Below are positions 32,505 to 42,119 of a DNA stretch of 64,000 nt, piece after piece. The position numbers and the translations under genes are program-made. Position 1 is the first letter of the stretch. Each line of letters begins with the position of its first letter. Source of the DNA: Salinimonas iocasae (GTDB taxonomy: Bacteria > Pseudomonadota > Gammaproteobacteria > Enterobacterales > Alteromonadaceae). The DNA lies in assembly GCF_006228385.1 (NCBI RefSeq), contig NZ_CP039852.1:3054001-3118000 (forward strand), read 5' to 3'. The notes below the pieces were generated by a model. The model did not search any database and was not told the origin of the DNA. It saw only the letters and a program-made list of their open reading frames with translations.

Positions 32505-33782
32505 TCAGGCGACGTTAAAGACGCCCTTAAGTAAATAGAAAAAGATAACAGACAATATGGCACCTGCGGGCAGTGTAATTACCCAGGACACTACGATATT
32601 TCGCACGATCCCCAGGTTTAGCGCTGATACGCCTCTTGCCATTCCCACACCTAACACAGCGCCTACCAGCGTTTGTGTTGTAGAAATTGGCAGACCTGTT
32701 CCAGAAGCAATAACCACCGTACATGCTGCAGCCAGCTCTGCGGCAAATCCGCGACTCGGTGTAAGGTGAGTAATGCCCTGCCCGATTGTTTTTATCACCC
32801 GATGGCCGAACAGTGCCAGACCGGCCACTATTCCCAGACCACCCAGTGGCAGAATCCACGGCGCCAGTGTAGAGCTGGAGTTGATTTCGCCACCAGAGTT
32901 TACCACGCTGACAACCGCAGCCAGTGGGCCAATAGCATTAGCTACATCGTTGGACCCGTGAGCAAACGCCATACAACAAGCGGTAACCACCATCAGAATC
33001 GCAAAGACCTTTTCCACATTAGCAGTTTGCAGATCAGCATCATGAGATTCGCTGTAATGCACTCGCTTTATCCAGAGCTTGCCCAGCGCGGCCAACAGAA
33101 TACCTATGGCAATGGCCAGCAGGTAGCCATTGAGCGTAGATAGCTCCATGCCAACGTGTTTAAGTCCTTTTTTAATGGTAACCAGAGACATTACAAAGCC
33201 AGCCAGCGCCATATAAAAAGGCACGTACCGTTTGGCATTCTCAAGAGGTTTATCAGTGCTGAAAATGAGCTTCTGAGCACTCATGAAAATCAGATAAGCG
33301 ATGATTCCAGAGATGGCAGGTGTTACTACCCAACTGCCGACAATACCACCAACTTTGCCCCACGACACCGCATCCATACTGACGCCTGTCGCCGTAAAGC
33401 CGATAATCGCACCGATGATAGAGTGAGTCGTTGAGACGGGCCAGCCCAGCCAGGAAGCCAACGCCAGCCAGATACCTGCAGCGAAGAGGGAGGCAATCAT
33501 GCCCAACACCAGATAATCCGGCTTATCCACGAAGAAAGCCGAATCAATAATTCCTTTTCGTATGGTCGAGGTCACTTCACCACCCGCCAGATAGGCTCCG
33601 GCAAATTCGAAGATCATCGCGATGATGATAGCTTGCTTAATGGTAAGTGCTTTAGAGCCAACAGAGGTTCCCATGGCATTTGCCACGTCGTTGGCGCCTA
33701 TTCCCCACGCCATGATAAATCCTACAGCAGCAGCCAGCAGGATAAGTGTCGTTCCATAATTTTGCAGAAGTTCCACAGGCAA
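32505..33782 (-). CDS. pitA: PiT-family inorganic phosphate transporter
   Basis: The 425-residue transporter has about 11 helices and two inverted PiT repeats. The paired signatures are GANDVANAMGTSVGSKALT in the N-terminal half and HGSNDVANAIGPLAAVV in the C-terminal half, both carrying the conserved GxNDVAN; GWPVSTTHSIIGAI and GLPISTTQTLVGAVLG are the second pair. It moves phosphate (as metal-phosphate) with protons or sodium. A Pho-box-like site 250 bases upstream suggests PhoB control, which is uncommon for the low-affinity system. Confidence 0.92.
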   Translation of the reverse strand: MPVELLQNYGTTLILLAAAVGFIMAWGIGANDVANAMGTSVGSKALTIKQAIIIAMIFEFAGAYLAGGEVTSTIRKGIIDSAFFVDKPDYLVLGMIASLFAAGIWLALASWLGWPVSTTHSIIGAIIGFTATGVSMDAVSWGKVGGIVGSWVVTPAISGIIAYLIFMSAQKLIFSTDKPLENAKRYVPFYMALAGFVMSLVTIKKGLKHVGMELSTLNGYLLAIAIGILLAALGKLWIKRVHYSESHDADLQTANVEKVFAILMVVTACCMAFAHGSNDVANAIGPLAAVVSVVNSGGEINSSSTLAPWILPLGGLGIVAGLALFGHRVIKTIGQGITHLTPSRGFAAELAAACTVVIASGTGLPISTTQTLVGAVLGVGMARGVSALNLGIVRNIVVSWVITLPAGAILSVIFFYLLKGVFNVA

Positions 33783-34016
33783 GTGCTCCTGATTATTTAT
33801 GGCTGACGCCAGACTGTACGTGGCGCAGGATGTAAATTTTTTGCCTTCTCAGGCAGGCGAAATTGCTATCGTGCGAGTTATTTTCGTTTCTCAGCATAGG
33901 TCAATATTTAAACTGATCTCGTTTTGGCAGCGCGCATGATAACGTAATCATTCGTTTTGCCATAGTCTAAAAACTGGTTAATCGTAAAATTGAGATAAAA
34001 GTAATGCCAGTTGTCG

Positions 34017-34049
34017 ATTTTAGACGCAATTGTTTCAGTTTTATGACAA
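34017..34049 (-). promoter_or_regulatory. Pho box and -10 upstream of pit
   Basis: On the minus strand TTGTCATAAAACTGAAAC (34049-34032) matches the PhoB consensus CTGTCATAAAACTGTCAC at 14 of 18 positions and is followed 9 bases later by the -10 hexamer TAAAAT (34022-34017), the canonical layout. Confidence 0.7.
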
Positions 34050-34060
34050 CTCGCCGACGC

Positions 34061-34777
34061 TTATTCAAGATTCTCCAGGGTCTGGCTGAGGTTCTCCAAA
34101 GGCGTATGACGAATATCCTCCCCCCGGGTTAGCGTAACAACGTATTCGCAAATATTCTTACACCGGTCCCCGACCCGCTCCAGCGAACGTAGTGCCCAAA
34201 GTATTTCCAGCCAGTCCTGCATTGACTCATTACTGCTTTCCATCTCTTTAACGATATAGGCCAGCAACCGCTTGTATTCACTGTCTATACGATTGTCCTG
34301 ATCGTACACCTCTAGTGCGGAATTATCGTCCTGTCGCGCAAACGCATCAAAGGTACCACGCATCATCGCTACTACCTTTTCTCCGATAGATAACATACTG
34401 CTTTTGACACTTTCAGAATTCGGTATCTTCTGCTTTGTGACCAATCTGGCCATGCGCTCAATTTCATCTCCCATACGCTCTATATCGGTGATGGCCTTAG
34501 AGATAATCATAACCAGTCGCAGGTCAGATGCGGTGGGATGCCGTTTGGCAATTATCCGCATACACTCCTTGTCGATCTGAATCTCCATCGAGTTAATACG
34601 CAGATCGTTCAGCGCCACTTTTTCCGCCAGACCACTATGGTTAAGGCGAATAGCTTTCAGCGTATCGATAAGCTGTTGCTCGACCTCTCCACCCATGGTC
34701 AGTACAGAGTTACGTAAATCTTCTAGCTCGGTATTAAACTTACCCGATATGTGCGTGTTAAAGGCGATTTGTCTCAT
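34061..34777 (-). CDS. phoU: Phosphate signalling regulator PhoU
   Basis: The 238-residue all-helical protein is made of two PhoU repeats with the metal-binding patterns (for example ISKAITDIERMGDEIERMARL and LWALRSLERVGDRCKNICEYVV, the E-R-x-x-D pairs). It couples the Pst transporter state to the PhoR/PhoB system and limits uptake. It is last in the pst operon, 11 bases after pstB. Confidence 0.95.
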   Translation of the reverse strand: MRQIAFNTHISGKFNTELEDLRNSVLTMGGEVEQQLIDTLKAIRLNHSGLAEKVALNDLRINSMEIQIDKECMRIIAKRHPTASDLRLVMIISKAITDIERMGDEIERMARLVTKQKIPNSESVKSSMLSIGEKVVAMMRGTFDAFARQDDNSALEVYDQDNRIDSEYKRLLAYIVKEMESSNESMQDWLEILWALRSLERVGDRCKNICEYVVTLTRGEDIRHTPLENLSQTLENLE

Positions 34778-34788
34778 TGCTGATACTC

Positions 34789-35595
34789 CTAACCATACCG
34801 GCCGGTAATGTAATCTTCCGTCTGTTTTTGTTCAGGCGTAGTGAATAATGTGTCGCTGTCACTGTACTCGATAAGCCTGCCCTGGTGTAAAAACGCCGTG
34901 TAGTCTGAAACTCGCGCCGCCTGTTGCATGTTGTGTGTAACAATGATGATGGTACAGCGGTGCTTAAGCTCACCGATAAGCTCTTCAATAAAAAGCGTGG
35001 TTAACGGGTCCAGGGCAGAAGTTGGTTCATCGAGCAGCAATATATCTGGTTTTAACGCCAGCGCCCGCGCAATGACCAGGCGCTGTTGCTGACCGCCGGA
35101 AAGTACTGAGGCTGACTCAAACAAGCGATCCTTGACCTCTTTCCACAATGCGGCATCCTTTAACGCGCGCTCAACTGCATCATCCAGCTGACGCCGTACT
35201 TTTATCCCCTGCAGCTTTAACCCGTAACAGACATTTTCATAGATACTCATGGGAAAAGGATTAGGGCGCTGAAATACCATGCCCACCTGTGTGCGCAGCT
35301 CAGAAACATTCTGCTTTTTGTTGTTAATATCTCTATCGCCGATGTATATCTGCCCCTGATAACGACACTGGGGGTTCAGGTCATTCATACGGTTAAAGCT
35401 ACTAATTAGTGTGGACTTTCCACAACCGCTTTGCCCGATAAGCGCGGTCACCCGGTGCTTTGGTATGCGCATAGTAATATTCTCAAGCACATGCTTGTTA
35501 CCAAACTGCAGGCTCAAATCCTCTACTCTGATAGCGGTCAGTGCATCACTGAGGTTATCTAAGTCCAGATGCTCGTGATCAAATAGCTTAAGCAT
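34789..35595 (-). CDS. pstB: Phosphate ABC transporter ATPase PstB
   Basis: This is the 268-residue ATP-binding subunit. Walker [11 protein letters not shown]-loop [17 protein letters not shown], signature LSGGQQQRL, Walker [13 protein letters not shown] and the H-loop [13 protein letters not shown] are all present; NRMNDLNP is typical of PstB. It powers high-affinity phosphate uptake with PstA and PstC. It lies 3 bases after pstA. Confidence 0.96.
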   Translation of the reverse strand: MLKLFDHEHLDLDNLSDALTAIRVEDLSLQFGNKHVLENITMRIPKHRVTALIGQSGCGKSTLISSFNRMNDLNPQCRYQGQIYIGDRDINNKKQNVSELRTQVGMVFQRPNPFPMSIYENVCYGLKLQGIKVRRQLDDAVERALKDAALWKEVKDRLFESASVLSGGQQQRLVIARALALKPDILLLDEPTSALDPLTTLFIEELIGELKHRCTIIIVTHNMQQAARVSDYTAFLHQGRLIEYSDSDTLFTTPEQKQTEDYITGRYG

Positions 35596-35598
35596 GCC

Positions 35599-37167
35599 CT
35601 ACCTTCTTTCGTAACGTCGACGCAATCTGGCTCTTAGCAATACAGCCAGAATATTGAGAATAAATACCACCACCAGCAGCAACAGGCAGGCGGCGAACAT
35701 CATTGATGCACTTTTTGCATCAGTCTGACTGTGAAACGCCCCATCGTATATAAGTACACCCAGATGCATGAACTGCCGCTCTAAATGAAGATACGGAAAT
35801 TCACCGTCTACCGGTAGGTTGGGTGCAAACTTCACCGCTCCCACCAGCATGAGCGGTGCAACCTCACCGGCAGCGCGCGCAATGGCCAGAATCACCCCGG
35901 TCATGATCCCCGGTGATGCCATCGGCAAGATAGTATGCCATACAGTCTCTGCCTTGGTTGCACCAAGCGCGTAGCTACCCGCCTTTAAGCCCTGCGGTAC
36001 ATTTCGCAGGCCTTCTTCAGTAGCTACAATAACCACCGGCAGGGTAAGGATTGCCATAGTCAGAGAAGCCCAGAAAACGCCGGGCGTTCCCATGGTTGGC
36101 GCAGGCAGCGACTGTTCGAAAAAAAGTTTATCCAGTGAGCCGCCTACGCCGTAGATAAAAAATCCCAGCCCGAAAACCCCATAAACAATCGATGGCACAC
36201 CGGCCATATTACTGACGCATATCCGGATTATTGAAGTCATCGCGTTGTCTGGTGCGTATTCATTGAGATATACCGCGGCCAGAACACCAAACGGCGTGAC
36301 AATGATGGTCATTAGAAACACCATCAGAACGGTGCCGAACAGTGCCGGAAATACTCCTCCGGCGGTATTCGCCTGCTTGGGAGATTCAGTTAAAAAGCGC
36401 CCTACCCGGTTTAGCGCAACGCCTACCTTTGCCAGGGCTGACAACTGTCCGGTATGTTCCAGGCTATGAACATCCATCAGCGGCACGGAGATCTCATCCC
36501 CCTGTGCCAGACGCAGATTCAGCCGGTAACTGTCTCGCTCGCGCTCTAGTTCAAGTACCTGTGAGTGCCACCGGTTAAATGCACTGTTAAGCTTCTTACG
36601 GGCGGGTGCACTTTTACTGACATTTCGCTTGTCTAATTCCGTTAGTTGCAGATGAATATCTGATAATGACTCATCGCGGATAGCAGTAATACGTGCATCA
36701 ATCCGGGCTACTTTTTCTCGCACTGCATCAATTTGTGAAATGCCAGTCGAGGTACTTTCCGGTGATTCAACACTGACAGGTTCCGCCAACACTACGCGAC
36801 CGTCGTTCAATGCTATTCTGGCTGCTTCTGGGGCGGACTTTAATGAAAGCGTTCTGTTACTTTCCAGTAATATCTGGCGGCCGTATGGTGACTGAGCATC
36901 CGATAGCTGCAACCACCGCATGGGTTGACCATCCTGAACATACTTACTTTGAATCTGGGCATAAACCGTTTTAGGCTGGTCGTCTATGCTGGATAAAAAG
37001 CTGACCCGGTGAACATCCTGGGGCCAGAAATACCCGCCTCCGCGCGTCACAATTAACAACACAATACTCAGCATCGCCAATAGCAGCAGGCCGGTGAAAA
37101 ACGCGCCGGCGCCAATAAAGAGTGCCTGTCGCTGCCCCTGGTTAAAAACGTTTCGACGGTTACTCAT
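35599..37167 (-). CDS. pstA: Phosphate ABC transporter permease PstA with large N-terminal extension
   Basis: At 522 residues it is nearly twice the E. coli length. One helix near residues 14-38 is followed by about 200 periplasmic residues with a coiled-coil part (IDAVREKVARIDARITAIRDES), then five membrane helices with the permease signature EEGLRNVPQGLKAGSYALGATKAETVWHTILPMASPGIMTG, the EAA loop that docks on PstB. The extension is known in several marine gammaproteobacteria and pseudomonads; its role is unclear. Its start overlaps the end of pstC by 8 bases. Confidence 0.92.
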   Translation of the reverse strand: MSNRRNVFNQGQRQALFIGAGAFFTGLLLLAMLSIVLLIVTRGGGYFWPQDVHRVSFLSSIDDQPKTVYAQIQSKYVQDGQPMRWLQLSDAQSPYGRQILLESNRTLSLKSAPEAARIALNDGRVVLAEPVSVESPESTSTGISQIDAVREKVARIDARITAIRDESLSDIHLQLTELDKRNVSKSAPARKKLNSAFNRWHSQVLELERERDSYRLNLRLAQGDEISVPLMDVHSLEHTGQLSALAKVGVALNRVGRFLTESPKQANTAGGVFPALFGTVLMVFLMTIIVTPFGVLAAVYLNEYAPDNAMTSIIRICVSNMAGVPSIVYGVFGLGFFIYGVGGSLDKLFFEQSLPAPTMGTPGVFWASLTMAILTLPVVIVATEEGLRNVPQGLKAGSYALGATKAETVWHTILPMASPGIMTGVILAIARAAGEVAPLMLVGAVKFAPNLPVDGEFPYLHLERQFMHLGVLIYDGAFHSQTDAKSASMMFAACLLLLVVVFILNILAVLLRARLRRRYERR

Positions 37168-39304
37168 AGCGTAAGTGCCTGCGTAAACGCTGTCGTAACA
37201 ATTCAGCCACGGTATTTACTAAAAAGGTAAAGCCAAAAAGAATACAAGCGGTAAAAAATAGAATTTGATAGTGAGTACTTCCTACGTCTGCTTCCGGCAG
37301 CTCTATAGTAAGGTTCGCTGTTAATGCCCGTAACCCTTCCAGCAGGTCCCAGGAAGCAATGGGCGTATTACCGGTGACCATCAGCACGATCATCGTTTCA
37401 CCGAATGCCCGGCCAAAACCGAACATAATAGCCGCCAGGATACCCGGCGTCGCTACGTGAAGTACCACCCGACGTAATGTTTGCAATCGCGTAGCACCCA
37501 GTGCAAAAGAGGCCTGTTTTAGATCGGCGGGCACGCCGGCAATAGCATCTTCAGTCAGGGTGTAAATACTGGGAGAAATAGCGATACCAAGTGCGATAGC
37601 AACCACTATTGCTGTCTTGCCGACAGGGCTCTGTGTTTGCGTGGTCAATGCTGCTATATGGGTCTCTCCCATCATATCCAGTATCCAGGGAGGAGCCCAC
37701 ACCATGCTGGCATAACCAAGGATAAGAATAACAATAACCGCAATGAGGAGTTCCAGGCCGGGTGGCCAGTTGCCTGAGCGGCGAGCAAGGTATTGTTGCG
37801 TCAATGCAGCGATAACCAGAACAAAAGGCACCGTGACCAGAAAAAAAGCGATGGCAAACAACATATTTGCCGCCAGTGGCGAGAGCCATATCGCAGCAAT
37901 AAACCCAATTAATACAGACGGGATCGCCTCAAGCATTTCTATTCCCGGCTTTACCATTTGTCGCAACCGGCTCCGGGCAAAAAAACCGGTATAAATAGCG
38001 GCACCAACCGACAGCGGAATAGCCACCAGCAATGCAAGCAGAGACGCTTTCAGGCTACCGATAAGCAATGGCAGCAGACTGTACTTTTGCTCCTGAAAAT
38101 CGGAAGCACTTGATGTCTGCCATACGTGTCGCGGCTCGGCATATCCCTCATATTGCTGAGGACTGAATAAAGAATCCCAGGTGGTTATGCCCGACAAAAA
38201 GTCGACCTGATATCGGGCCAGTGTTTGAGATGAGAATACGTAAAGGCGGTCAGCATACCAGCTCAAATCAGTTGCAGGGGCTGGAATCCGCGTCTCAGAC
38301 ACAACCTCACCTGTCAGGCGATTGAGAAGAAGTAACCGCTCACTTTCAGTAAGCATAATTAGCGCATTACTACTAGGGTGCGCAGCGATAACTAAAGGCG
38401 CAGAATCAGTGAAAAATGCGTAGGTAGGCATGAAGGCTAATGTACCACCGTCATTGTATAGCACCCAACGGGTCACTTTACCCTCATCGGATGCGGTAAA
38501 AAACGTGCGGTCTTTAGCTATTGATTGCCACCACACGATGTTTTGCTGCATGTCAGAGGTGCGCAGGGCCTCACCTTTTACATCATAAAATGTAATTGTA
38601 TTTTCGGACAACGTAGCCAATTGACCAACATTCGGCAGTACCAGTATTGACTGGTCTTTGTCATAGGTCTGGTCAAATACGCGTGTGGGATCGCTCTGAT
38701 CGATCCACCGTACATACTGTCGATTGTCTGTGGTGATTGTGGCAACGATCCAGCGATCAGACAGCTGCACATCCCAATGCTCACGCTTTTGCCAGATGGC
38801 CTTATTTAGCGCAAATGAGAACCCCTGTCCGGGACCGGTGCTATTGCTTTCAAGCGATGCGTTTTTGGACGACAGGCTATTCAATCCTCTGAGGCCAGAG
38901 ACACGTAACAATCCAGAAGCAGACACGGTCACCAGGTAATGTTCTCCAGCCAGATTAACCACTGTGGCTTCATGTTCACAGGGATGATGAAAAGTTCTGG
39001 ATGCAGACAAAGCCTGGCCTTGTGGCAATGCAAGGGTAACGGCACAGTTTGCTGTTTTAAGCATTGCAGGCTGGCCTTCGCCAAGATCGCCGCTGCCGAT
39101 AAAGTGCGAATCTGCAGAAGCCTGATACGTCATGTTATGGGAAATTTGTGGTGTGAACGCCAGAGGAAGTGCCTGACTGATAAGATGGGTAATCAGAATC
39201 AGCATCGTCAACAGTACCAGGCCGCCGAATGCACTGACCATAATTCGCATCCGTTTATCTTTGCGCATGCGGTGCCTGGTTTTATTTTTTATTGTGGAAT
39301 TCAT
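37160..39304 (-). CDS. pstC: Phosphate ABC transporter permease PstC, extended form
   Basis: The protein has about 714 residues, twice the usual length. One helix near the N-terminus (IMVSAFGGLVLLTMLILITHLISQAL) precedes about 370 periplasmic residues with repeated beta-rich segments resembling WD/propeller blades, then the permease core (from LLPLLIGSLKASLLALLVAIPLSVGAAIY) with the EAA loop AGVPADLKQASFALGATRLQTLRRVVL. The start is uncertain: ATG 39304 chosen, TTG 39331 and ATG 39268 (with AGG upstream) are alternatives. It is first in pstC-A-B-phoU; no pstS gene is nearby. Confidence 0.9.
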   Translation of the reverse strand: MNSTIKNKTRHRMRKDKRMRIMVSAFGGLVLLTMLILITHLISQALPLAFTPQISHNMTYQASADSHFIGSGDLGEGQPAMLKTANCAVTLALPQGQALSASRTFHHPCEHEATVVNLAGEHYLVTVSASGLLRVSGLRGLNSLSSKNASLESNSTGPGQGFSFALNKAIWQKREHWDVQLSDRWIVATITTDNRQYVRWIDQSDPTRVFDQTYDKDQSILVLPNVGQLATLSENTITFYDVKGEALRTSDMQQNIVWWQSIAKDRTFFTASDEGKVTRWVLYNDGGTLAFMPTYAFFTDSAPLVIAAHPSSNALIMLTESERLLLLNRLTGEVVSETRIPAPATDLSWYADRLYVFSSQTLARYQVDFLSGITTWDSLFSPQQYEGYAEPRHVWQTSSASDFQEQKYSLLPLLIGSLKASLLALLVAIPLSVGAAIYTGFFARSRLRQMVKPGIEMLEAIPSVLIGFIAAIWLSPLAANMLFAIAFFLVTVPFVLVIAALTQQYLARRSGNWPPGLELLIAVIVILILGYASMVWAPPWILDMMGETHIAALTTQTQSPVGKTAIVVAIALGIAISPSIYTLTEDAIAGVPADLKQASFALGATRLQTLRRVVLHVATPGILAAIMFGFGRAFGETMIVLMVTGNTPIASWDLLEGLRALTANLTIELPEADVGSTHYQILFFTACILFGFTFLVNTVAELLRQRLRRHLRYE

Positions 39305-39373
39305 GCTGTTAACGGCACTTTTAAGATGCAAATTACGGTGGTTAGCCGCCCATGATGTGGTATTTTAGCTACT

Positions 39374-39399
39374 ATTATCAAGTGAAAGTTGTCTGTCAG
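39374..39399 (-). promoter_or_regulatory. Pho box and -10 upstream of the pst operon
   Basis: The minus strand reads CTGACAGACAACTTTCAC (39399-39382), close to the PhoB direct-repeat consensus (14 or more of 18 positions), followed at once by GATAAT (39379-39374). The spacing to the -10 is shorter than usual, so the exact promoter needs mapping. Confidence 0.55.
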
Positions 39400-39461
39400 C
39401 AACCGCAACCTGTCGGGCGTCTGAACAGGATGCCTGCCCACTGTTATTAACCGGAGTGTTT

Positions 39462-39968
39462 ATGCAACCAGTCGTGATTTCAATCATGGGAAAAGACAAA
39501 GCAGGGATCGTTGATGCCATTGCGAAAAATGTATACCAACATGGTGGTAACTGGCAAAGCAGTAGCTTTGCACATATGGCCGGAATGTTTACCGGCTTTG
39601 TGGAAGTGCAGGTGCCTGAAGACAGGCATGAAGAACTGGTCGCCTCGCTCAATGGTATCGCAGATTTATCAGTACAGGCGGTATCGCTTAAAAACGCGCA
39701 GGACAGCTTATCTGATACGCTGACAGTTGAGGTAATGGGTAACGATAAACCCGGTATCGTTCAGGAGCTGACCTCAACACTAAACCAGTTCAACCTGAAT
39801 ATTGTGACATTTGATTCGGGATGTGAGAGTGCGCCGAACTGGGGCAGCCTTATGTTCAAAGCAACAGCCGTGGTCCGGGTACCGGAAGACTTTGATGAGG
39901 TCCGTCTGCAGTCAGCGTTAGAGGCGCTGGCCAATGACCTTGTCGTTGACATCTCTACCCGGATGTAA
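39462..39968 (+). CDS. Two-ACT-domain protein, GcvR-like
   Basis: The 168-residue protein consists of two ACT domains. The first starts VVISIMGKDKAGIVDAIAKNVYQHGGNWQ and the second LTVEVMGNDKPGIVQELTSTLNQFNLNI, each with the ligand-binding turn GKDKAGI/GNDKPGI. It has the size and build of glycine cleavage repressor GcvR and related amino-acid-sensing proteins; no DNA-binding domain is seen, so any regulation would be by protein contact. ATG 39462 is preferred over GTG 39456 because CGGAG sits 5 bases upstream. Confidence 0.85.
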   Translation: MQPVVISIMGKDKAGIVDAIAKNVYQHGGNWQSSSFAHMAGMFTGFVEVQVPEDRHEELVASLNGIADLSVQAVSLKNAQDSLSDTLTVEVMGNDKPGIVQELTSTLNQFNLNIVTFDSGCESAPNWGSLMFKATAVVRVPEDFDEVRLQSALEALANDLVVDISTRM

Positions 39969-39977
39969 GTCTTAGAT

Positions 39978-39995
39978 GTGTCACAGGCGTGTCAC
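39978..39995 (+). promoter_or_regulatory. Pho-box-like direct repeat before ppk
   Basis: GTGTCAC-AGGC-GTGTCAC is a perfect 7-base repeat with the 4-base spacer typical of PhoB sites (consensus CTGTCAT-AAAA-CTGTCAC), 50 bases before the ppk start. The -10 is not clear. Confidence 0.6.
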
Positions 39996-40044
39996 GCGAA
40001 GCTGACATGCTTGGCCCATTTTTACCCGATAACAGAAGAGCAAC

Positions 40045-42111
40045 ATGGAATCGCAGACGCTTTATTATTCTAAAGAACTGAGCTGGCTGGCATTTAATGA
40101 GCGGGTCCTGCAGGAAGCTGCAGACGAAAATAACCCTGCAGTGGAGCGCATTCGCTTTCTGGGCATTTACTCTAACAATCTGGACGAGTTCTACCGGGTT
40201 CGTGCCGCCGATGTAAAGCGCCAGATAACTATTGCACAGAACGATGGCAATGAGCAGGAAGCGGCAGAAAAAACGGCGCTAATGGAGCAAATCCAGAAAA
40301 AAGTAGTGTCGCTGTCGGAAAAATTTAATCAGATCCACAAAGATGTGGTCAGGACACTCGCCCGCTACAACATCTTTATCCTACGCAAAAACGATCTGGA
40401 TGATTATCAGCGTACCTGGGTACGTAACTTTTTCGTCAATAAAATCCTGCGACATATCGCGCCTATTCTTATCGACAAAAAAACTGACCTGTTAAGTCGT
40501 CTTAATGGCACCGCGGTGTACCTGTATGTGGCTATCCGCCGCAAAGATCGCAATACACGTTATGCTGCGCTGCAGGTACCCACGCAGGAAATGTCTCGGT
40601 TTGTGCAGATCCCCCCTCAAAAAAGTCGTAAGAAAAAGCACATTGTGTTGCTCGACGATATAATACAGCTGTGCCTTGAGGACATTTTTCGCGGGTTTGT
40701 TAAGTACGACTCGCTGGAAGCCTACTCGTTTAAAATGACCCGCGACAGCGAGTACTCAATCAATGATGAAATTGATGAAAGTTATGTAGAAAAAATGTCT
40801 GAAAGCATGAAGCAGCGGCTGATTGCTGAACCGGTAAGGGTTATCCACGATAACCAGATGCCATCGGATATGGTGAAGGACTTGCGCAAGCGTCTTAAAA
40901 TTACCTCGCTGGATACCATGCATGCGGCGGGTCATTATCGCAATTTTAAAGACTTCATTGGATTTCCGAACGTAGGCCGTGAGTATCTTGAACATCAGAC
41001 ATTGCCTGCTATAGATACGTCTGAGTTTTCGCGGTTTAACACCGTTTTCGATGCAATAACGGCGCACGATATACTACTGTACTACCCTTATCACCGCTTT
41101 TTGCATTTCACCGAGTTTGTTCGTCAGGCTGCTTTCGACCCCAGCGTAAAGTCTATTCGCATTAATATTTACCGGGTTGCCAGCAACTCCCGAATAGTAA
41201 ACTCACTGATAGATGCCGTGGACAATGGTAAAAAAGTGACGGTGGTCGTCGAGTTAAGGGCGCGCTTTGACGAAGAGGCTAACATTGAATGGTCAAAGCG
41301 TATGACGGATGCTGGCATCCGGGTAGTACTGGGTGTCCCTACGCTCAAAATCCACAGTAAACTTTGTCTGGTATCTCGCGAAGAGCGCGGCTCACTGGTT
41401 CATTATGCGCACTTTGGTACAGGCAACTTTAACGAGAAAACCGCAAAAATCTATACGGATTTCAGCCTGTTCACCCGCAATCAGGAGCTGGCCGAAGAAG
41501 CGGTGAATGTGTTCGATCTAATTCAGTACCCTTATCGTCGCTATAAATTTCAGCATTTACAGATTTCGCCTTTAAATGCGCGCACGAAAATACAATCACT
41601 TATCCGTCAGGAAATTCAGCATTTAAAAGAAGGCAGAAACGCGCAAATTACCTTTAAACTTAACAATCTTGTCGATAAAGAACTTATCGATGATTTGTAT
41701 CGCGCCAGTCAGGCGGGTGTGAAGATTCGCGGACTTGTCAGAGGAATGTGTTCACTGGTGCCCGGCCTGAAAGGTATCAGCGATAACATTACGTTAATCT
41801 CAATTGTTGACCGCTTTTTAGAGCACCCCCGAGTGATGATTTTTGGCGAAGGCGATGAGCGTAAAGTGTTCATCTCCTCGGCAGACTGGATGACCCGCAA
41901 TATGGATAACCGTATTGAGGTGGGTTGCCCGATTTACGATAAACGGCTACAGCAGCGAATTGTGGATATCGTTGAATTACAGTTCCGCGATACACTTAAA
42001 GCCCGGCAGATTGATAAAGACCAACGAAATCACTATGTCCGCCGGGGTAACCGTAAGAAATTGCGCTCCCAGATAGAAATTTATGACTATCTGAAAAAGC
42101 TGGAACAGTGA
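40045..42111 (+). CDS. ppk: Polyphosphate kinase 1
   Basis: The 688-residue enzyme makes long-chain polyphosphate from ATP reversibly. The N domain has YYSKELSWLAFNERVLQEA and LGIYSNNLDEFYRVRAADVK; the catalytic PLD-like domains have PTLKIHSKLCLV (with the phosphorylated His), HYAHFGTGNFNEKTAKIYTD and the second HKD-related region DDLYRASQAGVKIRGLVRGMCSLVPG. Length matches E. coli Ppk. It sits 8 bases ahead of ppx in one operon. A Pho-box-like repeat lies upstream. Confidence 0.97.
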   Translation: MESQTLYYSKELSWLAFNERVLQEAADENNPAVERIRFLGIYSNNLDEFYRVRAADVKRQITIAQNDGNEQEAAEKTALMEQIQKKVVSLSEKFNQIHKDVVRTLARYNIFILRKNDLDDYQRTWVRNFFVNKILRHIAPILIDKKTDLLSRLNGTAVYLYVAIRRKDRNTRYAALQVPTQEMSRFVQIPPQKSRKKKHIVLLDDIIQLCLEDIFRGFVKYDSLEAYSFKMTRDSEYSINDEIDESYVEKMSESMKQRLIAEPVRVIHDNQMPSDMVKDLRKRLKITSLDTMHAAGHYRNFKDFIGFPNVGREYLEHQTLPAIDTSEFSRFNTVFDAITAHDILLYYPYHRFLHFTEFVRQAAFDPSVKSIRINIYRVASNSRIVNSLIDAVDNGKKVTVVVELRARFDEEANIEWSKRMTDAGIRVVLGVPTLKIHSKLCLVSREERGSLVHYAHFGTGNFNEKTAKIYTDFSLFTRNQELAEEAVNVFDLIQYPYRRYKFQHLQISPLNARTKIQSLIRQEIQHLKEGRNAQITFKLNNLVDKELIDDLYRASQAGVKIRGLVRGMCSLVPGLKGISDNITLISIVDRFLEHPRVMIFGEGDERKVFISSADWMTRNMDNRIEVGCPIYDKRLQQRIVDIVELQFRDTLKARQIDKDQRNHYVRRGNRKKLRSQIEIYDYLKKLEQ

Positions 42112-42119
42112 GTAGTTAA

